Positions 17,599 to 27,470 are shown, counted from the first letter of the stretch. The stretch: DNA of 64,000 bases from Nioella ostreopsis (GCF_004000255.1 NZ_RCIQ01000016.1:1-64000), one strand, 5' to 3'. The notes: a model not told the origin generated them from the sequence alone. Made by a program: numbers and translations.

Positions 17599-18669
17599 CT
17601 ACCAGGGTGCCAACAACTGGGCTTCCCATTTTTTCAGCAGCGGACGTGCGGCGCACAGGCCTGCGGCAGGCATCTCTGCCAGTTCCGGAAACAGGTTGAA
17701 CAGTTCATGCCGGCTGTCGTCAGACAGGCTCGCGAGTGTCTGGGGCCCCGGCCGGAAGCTCTCGGCTTCCAGACCGTCCGCAAAGACGATTTCGTGCCGC
17801 TCAAACATGAAGTGAAAATAGGTAATGCCGCTGGGGGGCATGATTGCCGAAACGGCCTCGTTATCAACAAGGTCCTTGGCCGCGACCAATACTTCGGTTT
17901 CCGCGAAGAGCAGGGTGATCTGCGAGCCTGACAGCAGCAGCCGGTGTTGAGGGGACAGCAGCATGGTACGCGAAGGTTGGCCTGGGCCAAACGCCCCGGC
18001 GCGAATACGGATGGGGCGCAGGGACGGGTCAGCCGCGAGCTGGCTCCGGCTCAGCGAAACGCTGCCAATCCAGCGAACTGGCTGATAACCGTTGTCCCGC
18101 GTGCGGACGAGATCGTCCACAGAAAGACATTCAACCGGCAAAAGACCGTTGTGGGTTTCAATCTTTGTACCCTTGGTAAAACACGGGATGACCAGGTCGC
18201 CTGCATCAATGGGCGCCTGTCCTGAACTGCCGGGACCCTCGCTTGCACTGATAACTGTTAGAGCCTCACCAATCGGTGGCCATCCCTGAGGCGGACCCAC
18301 GAAGGTGATACCTTCATTTGTTGCATAGGCCGGACTGGAGTTGCGAATGTTGACGGCGATGATTTCGTAGGTATTGCCTTGGGAGTCCTCGACGATGATG
18401 CTGTATTCAGCTTCAATCTGCGTACCGCTGGAATAGGTCGTCCCGTCGATTGTTTGGGTGCCGTCGAGCCGTTGATTGCCGTCGTTATCGTCAAATCTGG
18501 AATCGGACCCGGCATCGGTGATGTCGACCTGAAGCCAACTGTTGGAGGTGAGCGTGATGGTTTCGCCCAATAGGTGGCTGCCATCACCCTGCGTTATCCC
18601 GTCAAGAGATTGCCCGCCGCTGATCGCAACGTTGGATTCCTCCAGTATCCAGATGGAGTAGTTGGACAT
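17599..18669 (-). CDS. Hint-domain (hedgehog/intein) protein
   Basis: This 356-aa protein has an N-terminal part (1-155) that is acidic, Gly/Ser/Asp-rich and beta-type, as in secreted or surface proteins. A Hint_2 domain begins at the nucleophile-like Cys163 in IPCFTKGTKIET and continues through LSVDDLVRTRDNGYQPVRWIG and LLSPQHRLLLSG. Such proteins are common in Rhodobacteraceae, often near secreted RTX-like proteins; here no substrate or secretion gene is adjacent. No classical signal peptide is present. Self-cleavage is plausible from the Cys and His motif but unproven. Confidence 0.85.
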   Translation of the reverse strand: MSNYSIWILEESNVAISGGQSLDGITQGDGSHLLGETITLTSNSWLQVDITDAGSDSRFDDNDGNQRLDGTQTIDGTTYSSGTQIEAEYSIIVEDSQGNTYEIIAVNIRNSSPAYATNEGITFVGPPQGWPPIGEALTVISASEGPGSSGQAPIDAGDLVIPCFTKGTKIETHNGLLPVECLSVDDLVRTRDNGYQPVRWIGSVSLSRSQLAADPSLRPIRIRAGAFGPGQPSRTMLLSPQHRLLLSGSQITLLFAETEVLVAAKDLVDNEAVSAIMPPSGITYFHFMFERHEIVFADGLEAESFRPGPQTLASLSDDSRHELFNLFPELAEMPAAGLCAARPLLKKWEAQLLAPW

Positions 18670-18985
18670 TGCCCTGCTCGTCGTCCCTCAAACCCGCGTC
18701 GCGTCTTGTGCACGATCTGCGTCATCGAGTCAGAGTACAGGATAATCGGGAATGAAGGAAGTTTTGCCTGAGTTGAGTGCGAAATGGGCATTGCCAGGGA
18801 GCCACGGAATTCGCGTGATTGAGGGCTGCTGCGTCCTGCCGTGAGCGATGCCCGGCGGCCGATCAGAAATCAATCTTCTGAAACTGTGGCCCGAATGCGA
18901 CGTGCTGCGATGCGGCGGGGCTCCGGCCTTGTCCGAATCTGTCTGCGGCCCAATTTGTCTCAGGGAAGCTCCAAGGATCCGTGCG
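18670..18985. other. Intergenic region between Hint gene and divergent small gene
   Basis: About 315 bases. Open frames are present on the plus strand (GTG 18841; ATG 18848, in frame with the next gene) but lack ribosome-binding sites and look non-coding. No repeat or terminator was seen. Confidence 0.4.
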
Positions 18986-19342
18986 ATGTCAGATTTTCTG
19001 CCCAAGGAAGTGATGGACGGCCTGCGCGCCGCTCAGAAGAAGGCCGAGCGCAAGCGCAGCCGCCGGTCCGTGCATGTGGGTGATGACGTCTATCCGATCC
19101 TGCAATTCGCGGAAGAGGGCTTTGCGCTGGATGCCGAATACGCCCCGCATTTGCGGGGATTGGTCGATATCTACGAGGGGCCGAAGCACCTGTATCAGGC
19201 CCTGATCGTGGCCTCGGAAATCAAGGGCGACCTGATGCGCTATGAATTCAAGCGCAACACGGTTGCTTCCGATCATGCACCGCGCGACTTCTATCAGGAA
19301 CAGGACGCACCTATCGCGCTGCTGGACTGGTCGAAACCCTGA
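18986..19342 (+). CDS. Conserved-looking hypothetical protein (118 aa)
   Basis: This 118-aa soluble protein is charged, with a Lys/Arg-rich N-terminal helix (LRAAQKKAERKRSRRS) and a compact acidic/aromatic remainder (DVYPILQFAEEGFALD). No domain is recognised. The start ATG 18986 is chosen because an aagga sequence precedes it; an ATG at 18848 in the same frame would add 46 residues of unlike composition. It lies 90 bases upstream of dgcN on the same strand, so it may be cotranscribed, but a role in D-glutamate metabolism is only a guess. Confidence 0.65.
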   Translation: MSDFLPKEVMDGLRAAQKKAERKRSRRSVHVGDDVYPILQFAEEGFALDAEYAPHLRGLVDIYEGPKHLYQALIVASEIKGDLMRYEFKRNTVASDHAPRDFYQEQDAPIALLDWSKP

Positions 19343-19432
19343 ATTTGGCCTTTGCATCGGATAGCTGTCCCGCTGTAAGCGATCTGAAACGCACCGTGAT
19401 ACGCTCTCCAATTCTGCTTGCCGAGGTTCCCG

Positions 19433-20434
19433 ATGATCCAGACTCCTTACCTGTTGTTCCTGGGCGACGCGCCCGATCAGCTTGCCGCCAAGGTGGCGCA
19501 AGGCATTCGGGACTGGCGGCCTGACAATGCCGTGGGCCAGTTCCGGATGGAGGGCTGTGGCGCCGATGTGAAACTGCCCGACATGGACCTTGCCGCCGCG
19601 AAAGAGGCCGGTGCCAAGACGCTGGTCGTCGGTGTCGCCAACCGGGGCGGCGTGATCAGTCAGGAATGGAAGAAGGTGCTGGTGATGGCGCTGGAGGAAG
19701 GGTTCGACCTCGCCTCTGGCCTGCACAACCTGCTGCGGGACGAAGCCGACCTTGTCGCCGTCGCAGAGGCCACGGGCCGCAAGCTGCATGACGTGCGGGT
19801 GCCCGACGTCAAATACCCGATCGCCAATGGCATCAAACGGTCCGGCAAGCGCTGCCTTGCCGTGGGCACCGACTGTTCCGTCGGCAAGATGTACACCTCT
19901 CTGGCCATGGACCTTGAGATGAAGAAGCGCGGGCTGAAATCGAGCTTCCGCGCCACCGGCCAGACCGGCATTCTGGTCACCGGCAACGGCGTGCCGCTTG
20001 ATGCCGTCATCGCCGATTTCATGGCAGGCTCCGTCGAATGGCTGACCCCCGACAACGATGACGATCACTGGGATCACATTGAAGGACAAGGCAGCCTGTT
20101 CCACGTGTCCTATTCCGGCGTGACCATGGCGCTGATCCATGGCGGCCAGCCCGACGCGCTGATCCTCAGCCACGAACCCACCCGCGCCCATATGCGTGGC
20201 CTGCCGGGTTATGACCTGCCCTCGCTGGAGGCCCTGCGCGACATGGCGCTGCCGCTGGCGCGCATCGCCAACCCTGCCTGTCAGGTGGTGGGCATTTCGG
20301 TCAACACCTCGAACATGGGCGAGGACGAGGCGCTGTCCTATCTCGAAGCGACCGAGAAGCGGATGGGCCTGCCCGCCGTCGACCCGTTCCGCCAGGGCGC
20401 GGGCCGTCTGGTGGATGCGCTCGACGCGATCTGA
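19433..20434 (+). CDS. dgcN: D-glutamate N-acetyltransferase DgcN (DUF1611)
   Basis: This 333-aa protein of the DUF1611/DgcN family, in the marine D-glutamate catabolic route, acetylates D-glutamate before DgcA epimerises it. Seen: a Rossmann-like N-terminal domain, the NRGG motif, and a P-loop-like GTDCSVGKMYTSLAMDLE at about residues 143-160, followed by RATGQTGI. The start ATG 19433 has GAGG nine bases upstream. The stop overlaps the dgcA start (TGATG), so the pair is translationally coupled. The specific enzymatic call leans on the dgcN-dgcA pairing as well as on the domain. Confidence 0.88.
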   Translation: MIQTPYLLFLGDAPDQLAAKVAQGIRDWRPDNAVGQFRMEGCGADVKLPDMDLAAAKEAGAKTLVVGVANRGGVISQEWKKVLVMALEEGFDLASGLHNLLRDEADLVAVAEATGRKLHDVRVPDVKYPIANGIKRSGKRCLAVGTDCSVGKMYTSLAMDLEMKKRGLKSSFRATGQTGILVTGNGVPLDAVIADFMAGSVEWLTPDNDDDHWDHIEGQGSLFHVSYSGVTMALIHGGQPDALILSHEPTRAHMRGLPGYDLPSLEALRDMALPLARIANPACQVVGISVNTSNMGEDEALSYLEATEKRMGLPAVDPFRQGAGRLVDALDAI

Positions 20435-21396
20435 TGCTGTCCGTTACCGCCGATACCTTCCGGCTGGCGCAGGTCTTCACCATCGCCCGCGGCAGCCGGA
20501 CCGAAGCTCATGTCCTGACCGTGCGCGCCTTCGCCGATGGTGTTGTGGGGCAGGGCGAATGCGTGCCCTATGCCCGCTACGGCGAAACGCTGGAGAGTGT
20601 GACTGAGCAGATCGAGGGGCTGCCGGAGGGCGTTTCCCGACAGGACCTGCAGGACGCCCTGCCCGCTGGGGCCGCCCGCAATGCCGTGGATTGCGCCCTG
20701 TGGGATCTGGCGGCCAAGCAGACCGGCGCGCCGGTGTGGCAACTGGCGGGCCTGTCCGCGCCGAAGCCGCTGATCACCGCCTATACGCTGTCGCTGGATA
20801 CGCCCGAGAACATGCGGGCAGAGGCCGCGAAACACGCGCATCGGCCGCTGCTGAAGATCAAACTCGGCACCCCCGACGACATGGCGCGGCTGGAGGCGGT
20901 TCGCGAAGGCGCGCCCAAATCGCCCATCATCGTCGACGCGAACGAGGGCTGGACGGCAGAGGTCTATGCCGACCTCGCCCCCCACCTCCTGCGCCTTGGC
21001 GTGCAGATGGTGGAACAGCCCCTGCCCGCCGGTCAGGACGACATGCTGGCGGAAATCGAGCGGCCCCTTCCCGTCTGCGCCGATGAAAGCTGCCACGACC
21101 GCGCCAGCCTGCCGGGGCTGAAGGGCAAATACGACATGGTCAACATCAAGCTGGACAAGACCGGCGGTCTGACCGAAGCACTCGCCCTGCGCGACGCCGC
21201 CCGCGCCGAGGGCTATCAGGTCATGGTCGGCTGCATGGTGGGATCATCGCTCGCCATGGCCCCCGCCGTTCTGGTGGCGCAGGGGGCAGAGGTGGTGGAC
21301 CTCGACGGGCCGCTCCTGCTGGCCGAGGACCGCGACGCACCGCTGGTCTACGACGCGGCAGGGGTGCATCCGGCGAGTGCGGAGTTGTGGGGGTGA
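20434..21396 (+). CDS. dgcA: N-acetyl-D-glutamate racemase DgcA (enolase superfamily)
   Basis: This 320-aa member of the mandelate racemase/muconate-lactonising enzyme group is expected to convert N-acetyl-D-glutamate to the L form. Seen: N-terminal capping domain to about residue 110, the KIKLG catalytic lysine motif, metal-binding Asp in VDANEGW, Glu in MVEQPLP, Asp/Glu in CADESCHD, the second lysine in NIKLDKTGG and the GCMVGSS motif. These match dipeptide-epimerase-like members, which is the main alternative. Coupling to dgcN decides for DgcA. A hairpin element follows the stop. Confidence 0.88.
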   Translation: MLSVTADTFRLAQVFTIARGSRTEAHVLTVRAFADGVVGQGECVPYARYGETLESVTEQIEGLPEGVSRQDLQDALPAGAARNAVDCALWDLAAKQTGAPVWQLAGLSAPKPLITAYTLSLDTPENMRAEAAKHAHRPLLKIKLGTPDDMARLEAVREGAPKSPIIVDANEGWTAEVYADLAPHLLRLGVQMVEQPLPAGQDDMLAEIERPLPVCADESCHDRASLPGLKGKYDMVNIKLDKTGGLTEALALRDAARAEGYQVMVGCMVGSSLAMAPAVLVAQGAEVVDLDGPLLLAEDRDAPLVYDAAGVHPASAELWG

Positions 21397-21406
21397 GGGG
21401 TTTGGC

Positions 21407-21450
21407 GGTGGGCAAACTGCCCACCCTACAATCGTTGCGCCTGACGATTG
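21407..21450. repeat. Paired hairpins after dgcA
   Basis: Two adjacent stem-loops: ggtgggc / gcccacc (21407-21425) and caatcgt / acgattg (21429-21450). There is no T tract, so an intrinsic terminator is unlikely. The first has the look of the short intergenic palindromes scattered in Roseobacter genomes. It marks the left edge of the low-GC patch. Confidence 0.4.
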
Positions 21451-21487
21451 ATTGCGCAGGACGCCGTCGATGCGGGTTAGACGCTTC

Positions 21488-21751
21488 CTACAGGATTCCA
21501 GCAAACATAAGAGCAGAACTAACGACGTAGTGGGTGGCAAAAAACACTACCGAAAACAGGAACATAAGTAGCATCGACATCGGTCCATGATCCAGATATC
21601 CGCGGAAACTGAACGCCAGTGGCATCAAGAATAGCAGTTTTGCGAACGATCCAGGATCTTCATGTAGATATTTTGCTGAGTATCTCGTCGTGAAAGGATA
21701 GCAAGCGGCAAGGCCGGTGCACACGCATACTAAGAAAACCAGTTTGTCCAT
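21488..21751 (-). CDS. Small membrane protein of unknown function
   Basis: This 87-aa hydrophobic protein has an N-terminal segment (LVFLVCVCTGLAACYPF) that could be a signal or first helix, and two more hydrophobic segments (LLFLMPLAFSF; SMLLMFLFSVVFFATHYVV). No domain is recognised. Base composition is clearly lower in GC than in the surrounding genes and codon use is mixed, pointing to recent acquisition. It faces the preceding dgcA tail to tail. Moderate confidence that it is coding. Confidence 0.5.
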   Translation of the reverse strand: MDKLVFLVCVCTGLAACYPFTTRYSAKYLHEDPGSFAKLLFLMPLAFSFRGYLDHGPMSMLLMFLFSVVFFATHYVVSSALMFAGIL

Positions 21752-22230
21752 ACTTGGCGCTCCTCGGGTCTACATTGGTGCAGAGAACACTGTCTTAAAA
21801 GCCTAAACAGGGCATCTGTAGTGAAGCAGGTTATCCCGGAAAGACTGTCTAACTTGGGCAGTGCATAGGCTACGGTCCGAAGAGAATTCGTAGGATTTGC
21901 AGTTTTGCCAACCATCCCACGCGAATAGCGCCGGAGGCGCAGCGCGATCGCCAGACCGCCATACCGGGCTCGTGATTGGCAGACTCCGCTTGGCAATGAT
22001 GGGCTAGCGTGCACTTGGTATGTGCGGAGTAGCAGGTGGTGAGTGAACGAGTCACATTCTGGCCCACCCGTCCAGTGGTACTTTTCGTGCGGGCGCGAAG
22101 CGAAGTTTCGTGATGCGCACTTGTCATGTGCTGAGAGCCGTGAAAACTCTTTGGTCAATGGTGATACGCTGAAGGGTTGGATTTGGCGCCCGTGTGCCAA
22201 GAGAAACCAAACAAGATAAAAGGCTGGAAA
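21752..22230. other. Low-GC intergenic region
   Basis: About 480 bases without a supported gene; open frames here have no ribosome-binding site and unnatural composition. GC content falls well below that of the window. No terminal inverted repeats, integrase or tRNA were seen that would explain how the patch arrived. Confidence 0.5.
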
Positions 22231-22947
22231 ATGGCAGAAACTAGCACGCAAGAAAAGTACAACGGCCTAATTGAAGATCGGGTCAAAGGTAAAACCTTTG
22301 CCGATGTGGGTGGGTTATGGGGCACGAAGAACGAGCGCATATCGACAGCCGTAAAAGCGGGCGCAACTTCTGCAACCATGATTGATGCAATGCCGGAGGA
22401 CTCCGACTGGTGGACACTCTTCCACAAAAGAATGGATTCTTTCGGGTTGACCGGCACCTATAACAGCATGCGCGGAAACTTGGATGACACGAGTCTCCCT
22501 GAACGTTCGGGCGTGTTTGATTTCGTCCACTGTTCAGGAATTATTTACCACGTACCAAGCCCGTTCCACACACTTGTGCGACTTCGCAGTTTGACCCGAG
22601 AGTTCTTGTTGCTTGGATCAATGACGGTACCTGAACGAATCGAAACAGATCTCGGTGAGATAGATATGCGCGATGGAAACTCGTACTTCATTCCAGCCTT
22701 GCGTGGTGAAAAGAAAAGGATCTTTAAGAGCCACTTTGATGCCACGGGCGTTACTGTCCACAATATCAACTCGGAAGAGCATCACCCTTGGAACTTTGGA
22801 GTCGGCTTGCCAAACTATGGACCGTGGTGGTGGCTATGGACTGCGGAAACTCTCGCCCTGATCGCTGAAACGGCTGGATTCAAGCTGCTGCACACAATGG
22901 AGACGTGGCCCGGAAAAGCGCATATCCTTCTGCTAGAAGCGAAATAA
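22231..22947 (+). CDS. SAM-dependent methyltransferase-like protein
   Basis: This 238-aa protein has a class I methyltransferase fold. The motif I region is [23 protein letters not shown], motif II ends in the acidic MIDAM, and motif IV-like [19 protein letters not shown] follows. The remainder includes an aromatic cluster ([14 protein letters not shown]) often seen in DUF1698-like and tRNA- or sugar-modifying methyltransferases. The substrate is unknown. The start ATG 22231 follows AAGG; an in-frame ATG at 22177 is less likely. The gene is low in GC and isolated, next to a low-GC gap, which suggests horizontal transfer. Confidence 0.75.
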   Translation: MAETSTQEKYNGLIEDRVKGKTFADVGGLWGTKNERISTAVKAGATSATMIDAMPEDSDWWTLFHKRMDSFGLTGTYNSMRGNLDDTSLPERSGVFDFVHCSGIIYHVPSPFHTLVRLRSLTREFLLLGSMTVPERIETDLGEIDMRDGNSYFIPALRGEKKRIFKSHFDATGVTVHNINSEEHHPWNFGVGLPNYGPWWWLWTAETLALIAETAGFKLLHTMETWPGKAHILLLEAK

Positions 22948-23087
22948 CGTGTCTTGAATGGGAAGGGCTGTCCGCTCGCACCTGCAGCAGCTTCTTCCTG
23001 CCGTTGATCCACCCAATTTCCCCTTTCCCCATATGGCCCTCCCCTTATCTTTGCGCTAAGCAATCCCCGCTCGACAGGAGGACCGAC

Positions 23088-24920
23088 ATGCCCAGATACC
23101 GTTCCCGCACGACCACCCATGGCCGCAACATGGCCGGCGCCCGTGGCCTTTGGCGCGCCACCGGCATGACCGATGGCGATTGGGACAAGCCCATCATCGC
23201 CATCGTCAACAGCTTTACCCAGTTCGTGCCGGGGCATGTGCATCTGAAAGACCTCGGCCAGATGGTCGCGCGCGAGGTCGAGGCGGCGGGCGGGGTCGCC
23301 AAGGAATTCAACACCATCGCGGTCGATGACGGCATCGCCATGGGCCATGACGGGATGCTGTATAGCCTGCCGAGCCGCGAAGTGATTGCCGACAGCGTCG
23401 AATACATGGTCAACGCCCATTGCGCCGATGCGATGGTCTGCATCTCGAACTGCGACAAGATCACGCCCGGCATGCTGATGGCGGCGATGCGGCTGAATAT
23501 CCCGGCGATTTTCGTCTCTGGCGGGCCGATGGAGGCGGGCAAGATCGACATCGAAGATCTGGAGATGACCAAAATCGACCTTGTCGATGCGATGGTTGCT
23601 GCCGCGAACGATGCCTTCACCGACGAACAAGTGCAGCATATCGAGGAAAACGCCTGCCCGACCTGCGGGTCGTGCTCCGGCATGTTCACCGCGAATTCCA
23701 TGAACTGTCTGGCAGAGGCACTTGGTCTGGCGCTGCCCGGCAACGGCTCCACGCTGGCCACGCATTCTGACCGCAAGGGCCTGTTCCTTGAGGCGGGCCG
23801 CAAGATCGTCGAGATCGCCAAGCGTCACTATGAGGGCGAGGAAAAGGGCCTGCTGCCACGCGAGATCGCGACGTTTGAGGCGTTCGAGAACGCGATGAGC
23901 CTCGATATCGCCATGGGCGGGTCCACCAACACCGTTCTGCACCTGCTGGCGATTGCCCATGAGGGCGAGGTGGATTTCACCATGACCGACATGGACCGGC
24001 TCAGCCGCAAGGTGCCGTGCCTGTGCAAGGTCGCGCCCAATACGGCGAATGTTCATATGGAGGACGTCCACCGCGCCGGGGGCATCTTCTCGATCCTGGG
24101 TGAACTGAGCCGCGCGGGCCTGCTGCATAACGAGTGTCACACCGTACATTCCAGCACCATGGGTGAGGCGATTGCCAAGTGGGATATCGCGGTGGCGAAC
24201 AACCCCGAGGCGGAGAGCCTGTTCAAGGCGGCCCCCGGCGGTGTGCGCACGACGCAGGCCTTCAGCCAGTCGAACCGCTACAAGGAACTGGACACCGACC
24301 GCACGAACGGGGTGATCCGCGACAAGGAAAACGCCTTCAGCCAGGATGGGGGCCTTGCGGTCCTGTTCGGCAATATCGCCGAGGATGGCTGCATCGTGAA
24401 AACCGCGGGCGTCGATACCTCGATCCTGCAATTCACCGGCACCGCCCATGTCTGCGAAAGCCAGGATGAGGCCGTCAGCAACATTCTGACCGGCAAGGTC
24501 AAGGAAGGCGACGTGGTTGTCATCCGCTACGAGGGGCCGCGCGGCGGGCCGGGGATGCAGGAAATGCTCTACCCCACCTCCTACCTCAAGTCGAAAGGGC
24601 TTGGGAAAGCCTGCGCACTGCTGACCGACGGGCGGTTCTCTGGCGGCACTTCGGGGCTGTCCATCGGGCACGTGTCGCCCGAGGCGGCGGAAGGCGGGGC
24701 GATTGGCCTTGTGCAGAATGGCGACCGGATCGAGATCGACATTCCGAACCGCACCATCAACCTTGCCGTGTCGGACGAGGAACTGGCCACGCGCCGTGCC
24801 GCGCAGGAGGCTGCCGGCTGGAAACCTGCCAAGCCGCGCGCCCGCAAGGTGACGACCGCGCTCAAGGCCTATGCGGCCCTCACCACCAGCGCCGCCAAGG
24901 GCGCCGTTCGCCAAGTCTGA
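23088..24920 (+). CDS. ilvD: Dihydroxy-acid dehydratase IlvD
   Basis: This 610-aa cytosolic Fe-S enzyme converts dihydroxy-isovalerate and -methylvalerate to the 2-oxoacids of valine and isoleucine synthesis. Fe-S and active-site motifs are seen: [26 protein letters not shown] and the C-terminal [15 protein letters not shown]. Length and order match the E. coli-type IlvD. The start ATG 23088 is preceded by AGGAGG; the frame is open further upstream but non-coding in character. The transaminase gene follows 13 bases downstream, forming a small amino-acid operon closed by a terminator. Confidence 0.97.
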   Translation: MPRYRSRTTTHGRNMAGARGLWRATGMTDGDWDKPIIAIVNSFTQFVPGHVHLKDLGQMVAREVEAAGGVAKEFNTIAVDDGIAMGHDGMLYSLPSREVIADSVEYMVNAHCADAMVCISNCDKITPGMLMAAMRLNIPAIFVSGGPMEAGKIDIEDLEMTKIDLVDAMVAAANDAFTDEQVQHIEENACPTCGSCSGMFTANSMNCLAEALGLALPGNGSTLATHSDRKGLFLEAGRKIVEIAKRHYEGEEKGLLPREIATFEAFENAMSLDIAMGGSTNTVLHLLAIAHEGEVDFTMTDMDRLSRKVPCLCKVAPNTANVHMEDVHRAGGIFSILGELSRAGLLHNECHTVHSSTMGEAIAKWDIAVANNPEAESLFKAAPGGVRTTQAFSQSNRYKELDTDRTNGVIRDKENAFSQDGGLAVLFGNIAEDGCIVKTAGVDTSILQFTGTAHVCESQDEAVSNILTGKVKEGDVVVIRYEGPRGGPGMQEMLYPTSYLKSKGLGKACALLTDGRFSGGTSGLSIGHVSPEAAEGGAIGLVQNGDRIEIDIPNRTINLAVSDEELATRRAAQEAAGWKPAKPRARKVTTALKAYAALTTSAAKGAVRQV

Positions 24921-24933
24921 GAAGGAAACAAGA

Positions 24934-25797
24934 ATGACCCGCACCGTCTATGTGAACGGCGAGTATCTGCCAGAGAATGAAGCGAAGGTCTCGATCTTCG
25001 ACCGGGGGTTTCTTTTTGCCGATGGTGTCTATGAGGTGACCTCCGTGCTCGGCGGCAAGCTCATCGACTTCGCCGGTCACGCCAAGCGGCTGGAACGCTC
25101 GCTGAATGAGCTGGAGATGGCAAACCCGATCAGCACCGACGATTTGCTGGAGGTGCATCGCCAGTTGGTCGAGCGGAACGGGATCACTGACGGGTTGATC
25201 TACCTGCAGATCACCCGTGGCGCGCCTGATGACCGCGACTTCGCCTTCCCGCCCGCAGACACCGCGCCGACCATCGTTCTGTTCACCCAGAACAAGCCGG
25301 GGTTGGCAGATGCGCCGCAGGCCAAGACCGGCATGAAGGTGATCTCGGTCGAAGACCTCCGGTGGGGCCGCCGCGACATCAAGACGGTGCAACTGCTCTA
25401 TCCCTCGCTCGGCAAGATGGCGGCGAAGAAGGCGGGCTGCGACGATGCCTGGATGGTTGAAGATGGTTTCGTGACCGAGGGCACCTCGAACAACGCCTAT
25501 ATCGTGACCAAGGACGGCACCATCGTCACCCGGCAGCTGTCGAACGACATCCTGCACGGGATCACCCGCGCCGCCGTGCTGCGTTTTGCCCGCGAGGCGC
25601 AGATGAAGGTGGAGGAGCGCCCCTTCACCATCGAAGAGGCGCAGAATGCGGCAGAGGCTTTCGTGACCTCCGCCTCCGCCTTCGTGATGCCTGTGGTCGA
25701 AATCGACGGCGCGCCCGTGGGCACCGGCAAGGTCGGCGACATCGCCCCGCGCATCCGCGAGATCTATCTTGAGGAAATGCGCAAGGCGGCGATCTGA
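24934..25797 (+). CDS. dat: D-amino-acid transaminase
   Basis: This 287-aa fold-type IV PLP aminotransferase has the pyridoxal-phosphate lysine at about K150 in WGRRDIKTVQLLYPSLGK. The N-terminal YVNGEYLPENEAKVSIFDRGFLFADGVYE and the EGTSNNAYIV phosphate-binding region fit D-alanine aminotransferase better than IlvE. The expected reaction is D-Ala plus 2-oxoglutarate to pyruvate plus D-Glu. The position behind ilvD could suggest a branched-chain role, the main alternative. The D-Glu catabolic pair dgcN-dgcA lies 3.5 kb away. Start ATG 24934 with AAGGA. Confidence 0.85.
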   Translation: MTRTVYVNGEYLPENEAKVSIFDRGFLFADGVYEVTSVLGGKLIDFAGHAKRLERSLNELEMANPISTDDLLEVHRQLVERNGITDGLIYLQITRGAPDDRDFAFPPADTAPTIVLFTQNKPGLADAPQAKTGMKVISVEDLRWGRRDIKTVQLLYPSLGKMAAKKAGCDDAWMVEDGFVTEGTSNNAYIVTKDGTIVTRQLSNDILHGITRAAVLRFAREAQMKVEERPFTIEEAQNAAEAFVTSASAFVMPVVEIDGAPVGTGKVGDIAPRIREIYLEEMRKAAI

Positions 25798-25819
25798 TCT
25801 GACGCCATTGCAAAGACAG

Positions 25820-25850
25820 AAAAGGGGCCGCGCGATGCGGCCCCTTTTTT
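25820..25850 (+). terminator. Rho-independent terminator after the transaminase gene
   Basis: A 12-bp stem aaaaggggccgc / gcggcccctttt with a 5-base loop runs into six T, 22 bases after the stop at 25797. The A tract on the left arm lets it also act on the opposite strand, where the helicase gene ends at 25856. Confidence 0.9.
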
Positions 25851-25855
25851 ATTGA

Positions 25856-27142
25856 TTAGGCGGCAGGTGAGCGGCGTTGTTTGTTGCGGCGGGCCTGACG
25901 GGGCTTGGCCGGGGCCTGAGCCTGTCCACCGCCGCCCCCTTGCGGACGACGACGACGCTGGCCACCACCGCCACCACCGCCACCGCGCTTGGGCTTGTCG
26001 ACCTTGACCTCTTCGGGTTTGCGGCCGCTGCCAACGGGAATACTGACCTTCATGACTTTCTCGATCTGGTTCAGCAGCCCGACCTCTTCGGCGCAACAAA
26101 AGGCAATCGCCTCGCCATCACGGCCCGCCCGCGCGGTACGGCCGATGCGGTGAACGTAGTTGTCGGGCACTTCCGGCAGGTCATAGTTATACACGGTGCG
26201 CACGTCGGGAATGTCGATGCCCCGCGCGGCCACATCCGTGGCGACGAGGATCTTCACCTGACCGTCCTTGAAGGCCTTGATGGCGCGGTCGCGCTGGCCC
26301 TGGCTCTTGTTGCCATGAATGGATGCGGCGTCGAACCCGTCGGCCACCAGCCCTTTCATCAGCTTTTCCGCGCCATGTTTGGTGCGCGAAAACACAAGGC
26401 TCAGCGTGTCGGGATGACGGCGCAGCAGTTCGCGCAGCTTGAGGGGCTTTTCACCCTTGGGCATGAAATGCACGCTCTGCGTGACCTTGTCGGCGGCCTT
26501 GCCCGGCGGCGAGACCTGCACCTTGCGCGGATTGGTCAGATAGGTGCGCGACAGCTCCTCCATCTGCTTGGGCATGGTGGCCGAAAACAGCATGGTCTGA
26601 CGGGGGGTGCCCAGTTCCGGTGCGATCCGGCGCAGTGCGTGGATAAAGCCGAGGTCCAGCATCTGGTCGGCCTCGTCCAGCACCAGGAACTGCGCAAGGT
26701 CCAGCCGCACGGCGCGGCGGTCCATAAGATCCATCAAGCGACCGGGGGTGGCGACCAGAATATCGGTGCCACGTTCCAGAAAGCGAATCTGCACATTGAT
26801 GGACTGACCGCCCACAACAGTGCCAACCCGCAGGTGAGAGCCCTTGGTGTACACGCGCAGATGCTCTGCAATCTGGTTGGTCAGCTCGCGCGTCGGCGCA
26901 AGGATCAGCGCCTTGACGGATTTGGGTTCGCGCTTGCCTTGATGGGTCAGCAGATGCTCCACCAGCGGCAGGCCGAAGGCCGCCGTCTTGCCGGTGCCGG
27001 TCTGGGCCAGGCCCATGATGTCGTGACCGGCCAGCGCCAGCGGGATCGCCTGGTTCTGGATCGGGGTGGGGGTGTCGTAGCCAGCGGATTTGACCGCAGC
27101 CAGCAGTGTCGGCGAGAGGCCGAGCATATCGAAATCGAACAC
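25856..27142 (-). CDS. rhlE: DEAD-box RNA helicase, RhlE type
   Basis: This 428-aa RNA helicase has the Q motif (LGLSPTLLAAVKSAGYDTPTPIQNQAI), Walker A AQTGTGKT, DEAD in VLDEADQMLDLGF, SAT in LFSATMPKQ, and motif VI HRIGRTARAGR. The C-terminal tail is Gly-rich and very basic (runs of G and R), typical of RhlE-group proteins that act in ribosome assembly and RNA decay. The start is taken as GTG 27142, seven bases after AAGGAA; an upstream in-frame start at 27253 would add an unrelated 37-residue leader. Confidence 0.92.
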   Translation of the reverse strand: MFDFDMLGLSPTLLAAVKSAGYDTPTPIQNQAIPLALAGHDIMGLAQTGTGKTAAFGLPLVEHLLTHQGKREPKSVKALILAPTRELTNQIAEHLRVYTKGSHLRVGTVVGGQSINVQIRFLERGTDILVATPGRLMDLMDRRAVRLDLAQFLVLDEADQMLDLGFIHALRRIAPELGTPRQTMLFSATMPKQMEELSRTYLTNPRKVQVSPPGKAADKVTQSVHFMPKGEKPLKLRELLRRHPDTLSLVFSRTKHGAEKLMKGLVADGFDAASIHGNKSQGQRDRAIKAFKDGQVKILVATDVAARGIDIPDVRTVYNYDLPEVPDNYVHRIGRTARAGRDGEAIAFCCAEEVGLLNQIEKVMKVSIPVGSGRKPEEVKVDKPKRGGGGGGGGQRRRRPQGGGGGQAQAPAKPRQARRNKQRRSPAA

Positions 27143-27470
27143 GTTTTTCCTTTCCGGCGCGATGTCGCGCTCGGGTGAATACAGATCATCGTTCCCGAGA
27201 CTCGGGAACAGCGAGGGTGCGGTCAGGCGCTCTGCGAAACGGGCGGATCCCATTGAACCGGCCGGACCGTCAGACCCTGCGTGATGGGGACTGGGAAGAT
27301 AGGGTTGCCCTGAGCCTTTGGCGCATCTGCGCAGGCTTCACTGCTCACGCGGCAGAAAGGCATGGGTGTCACATGTTCGCAATTGCAGCATAAGTCAAGC
27401 CTGATGCCCCTTTTGATTCCCGTGCCCATGCGATATGTGCGCCGCTGTTCCCAACCAAGAGGACAAGATC

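Noticed and set aside
21730-22251. A 173-codon open frame on the minus strand in the low-GC gap
   Set aside because: It lacks a ribosome-binding site, overlaps the start regions of both neighbours and has no coherent protein character.
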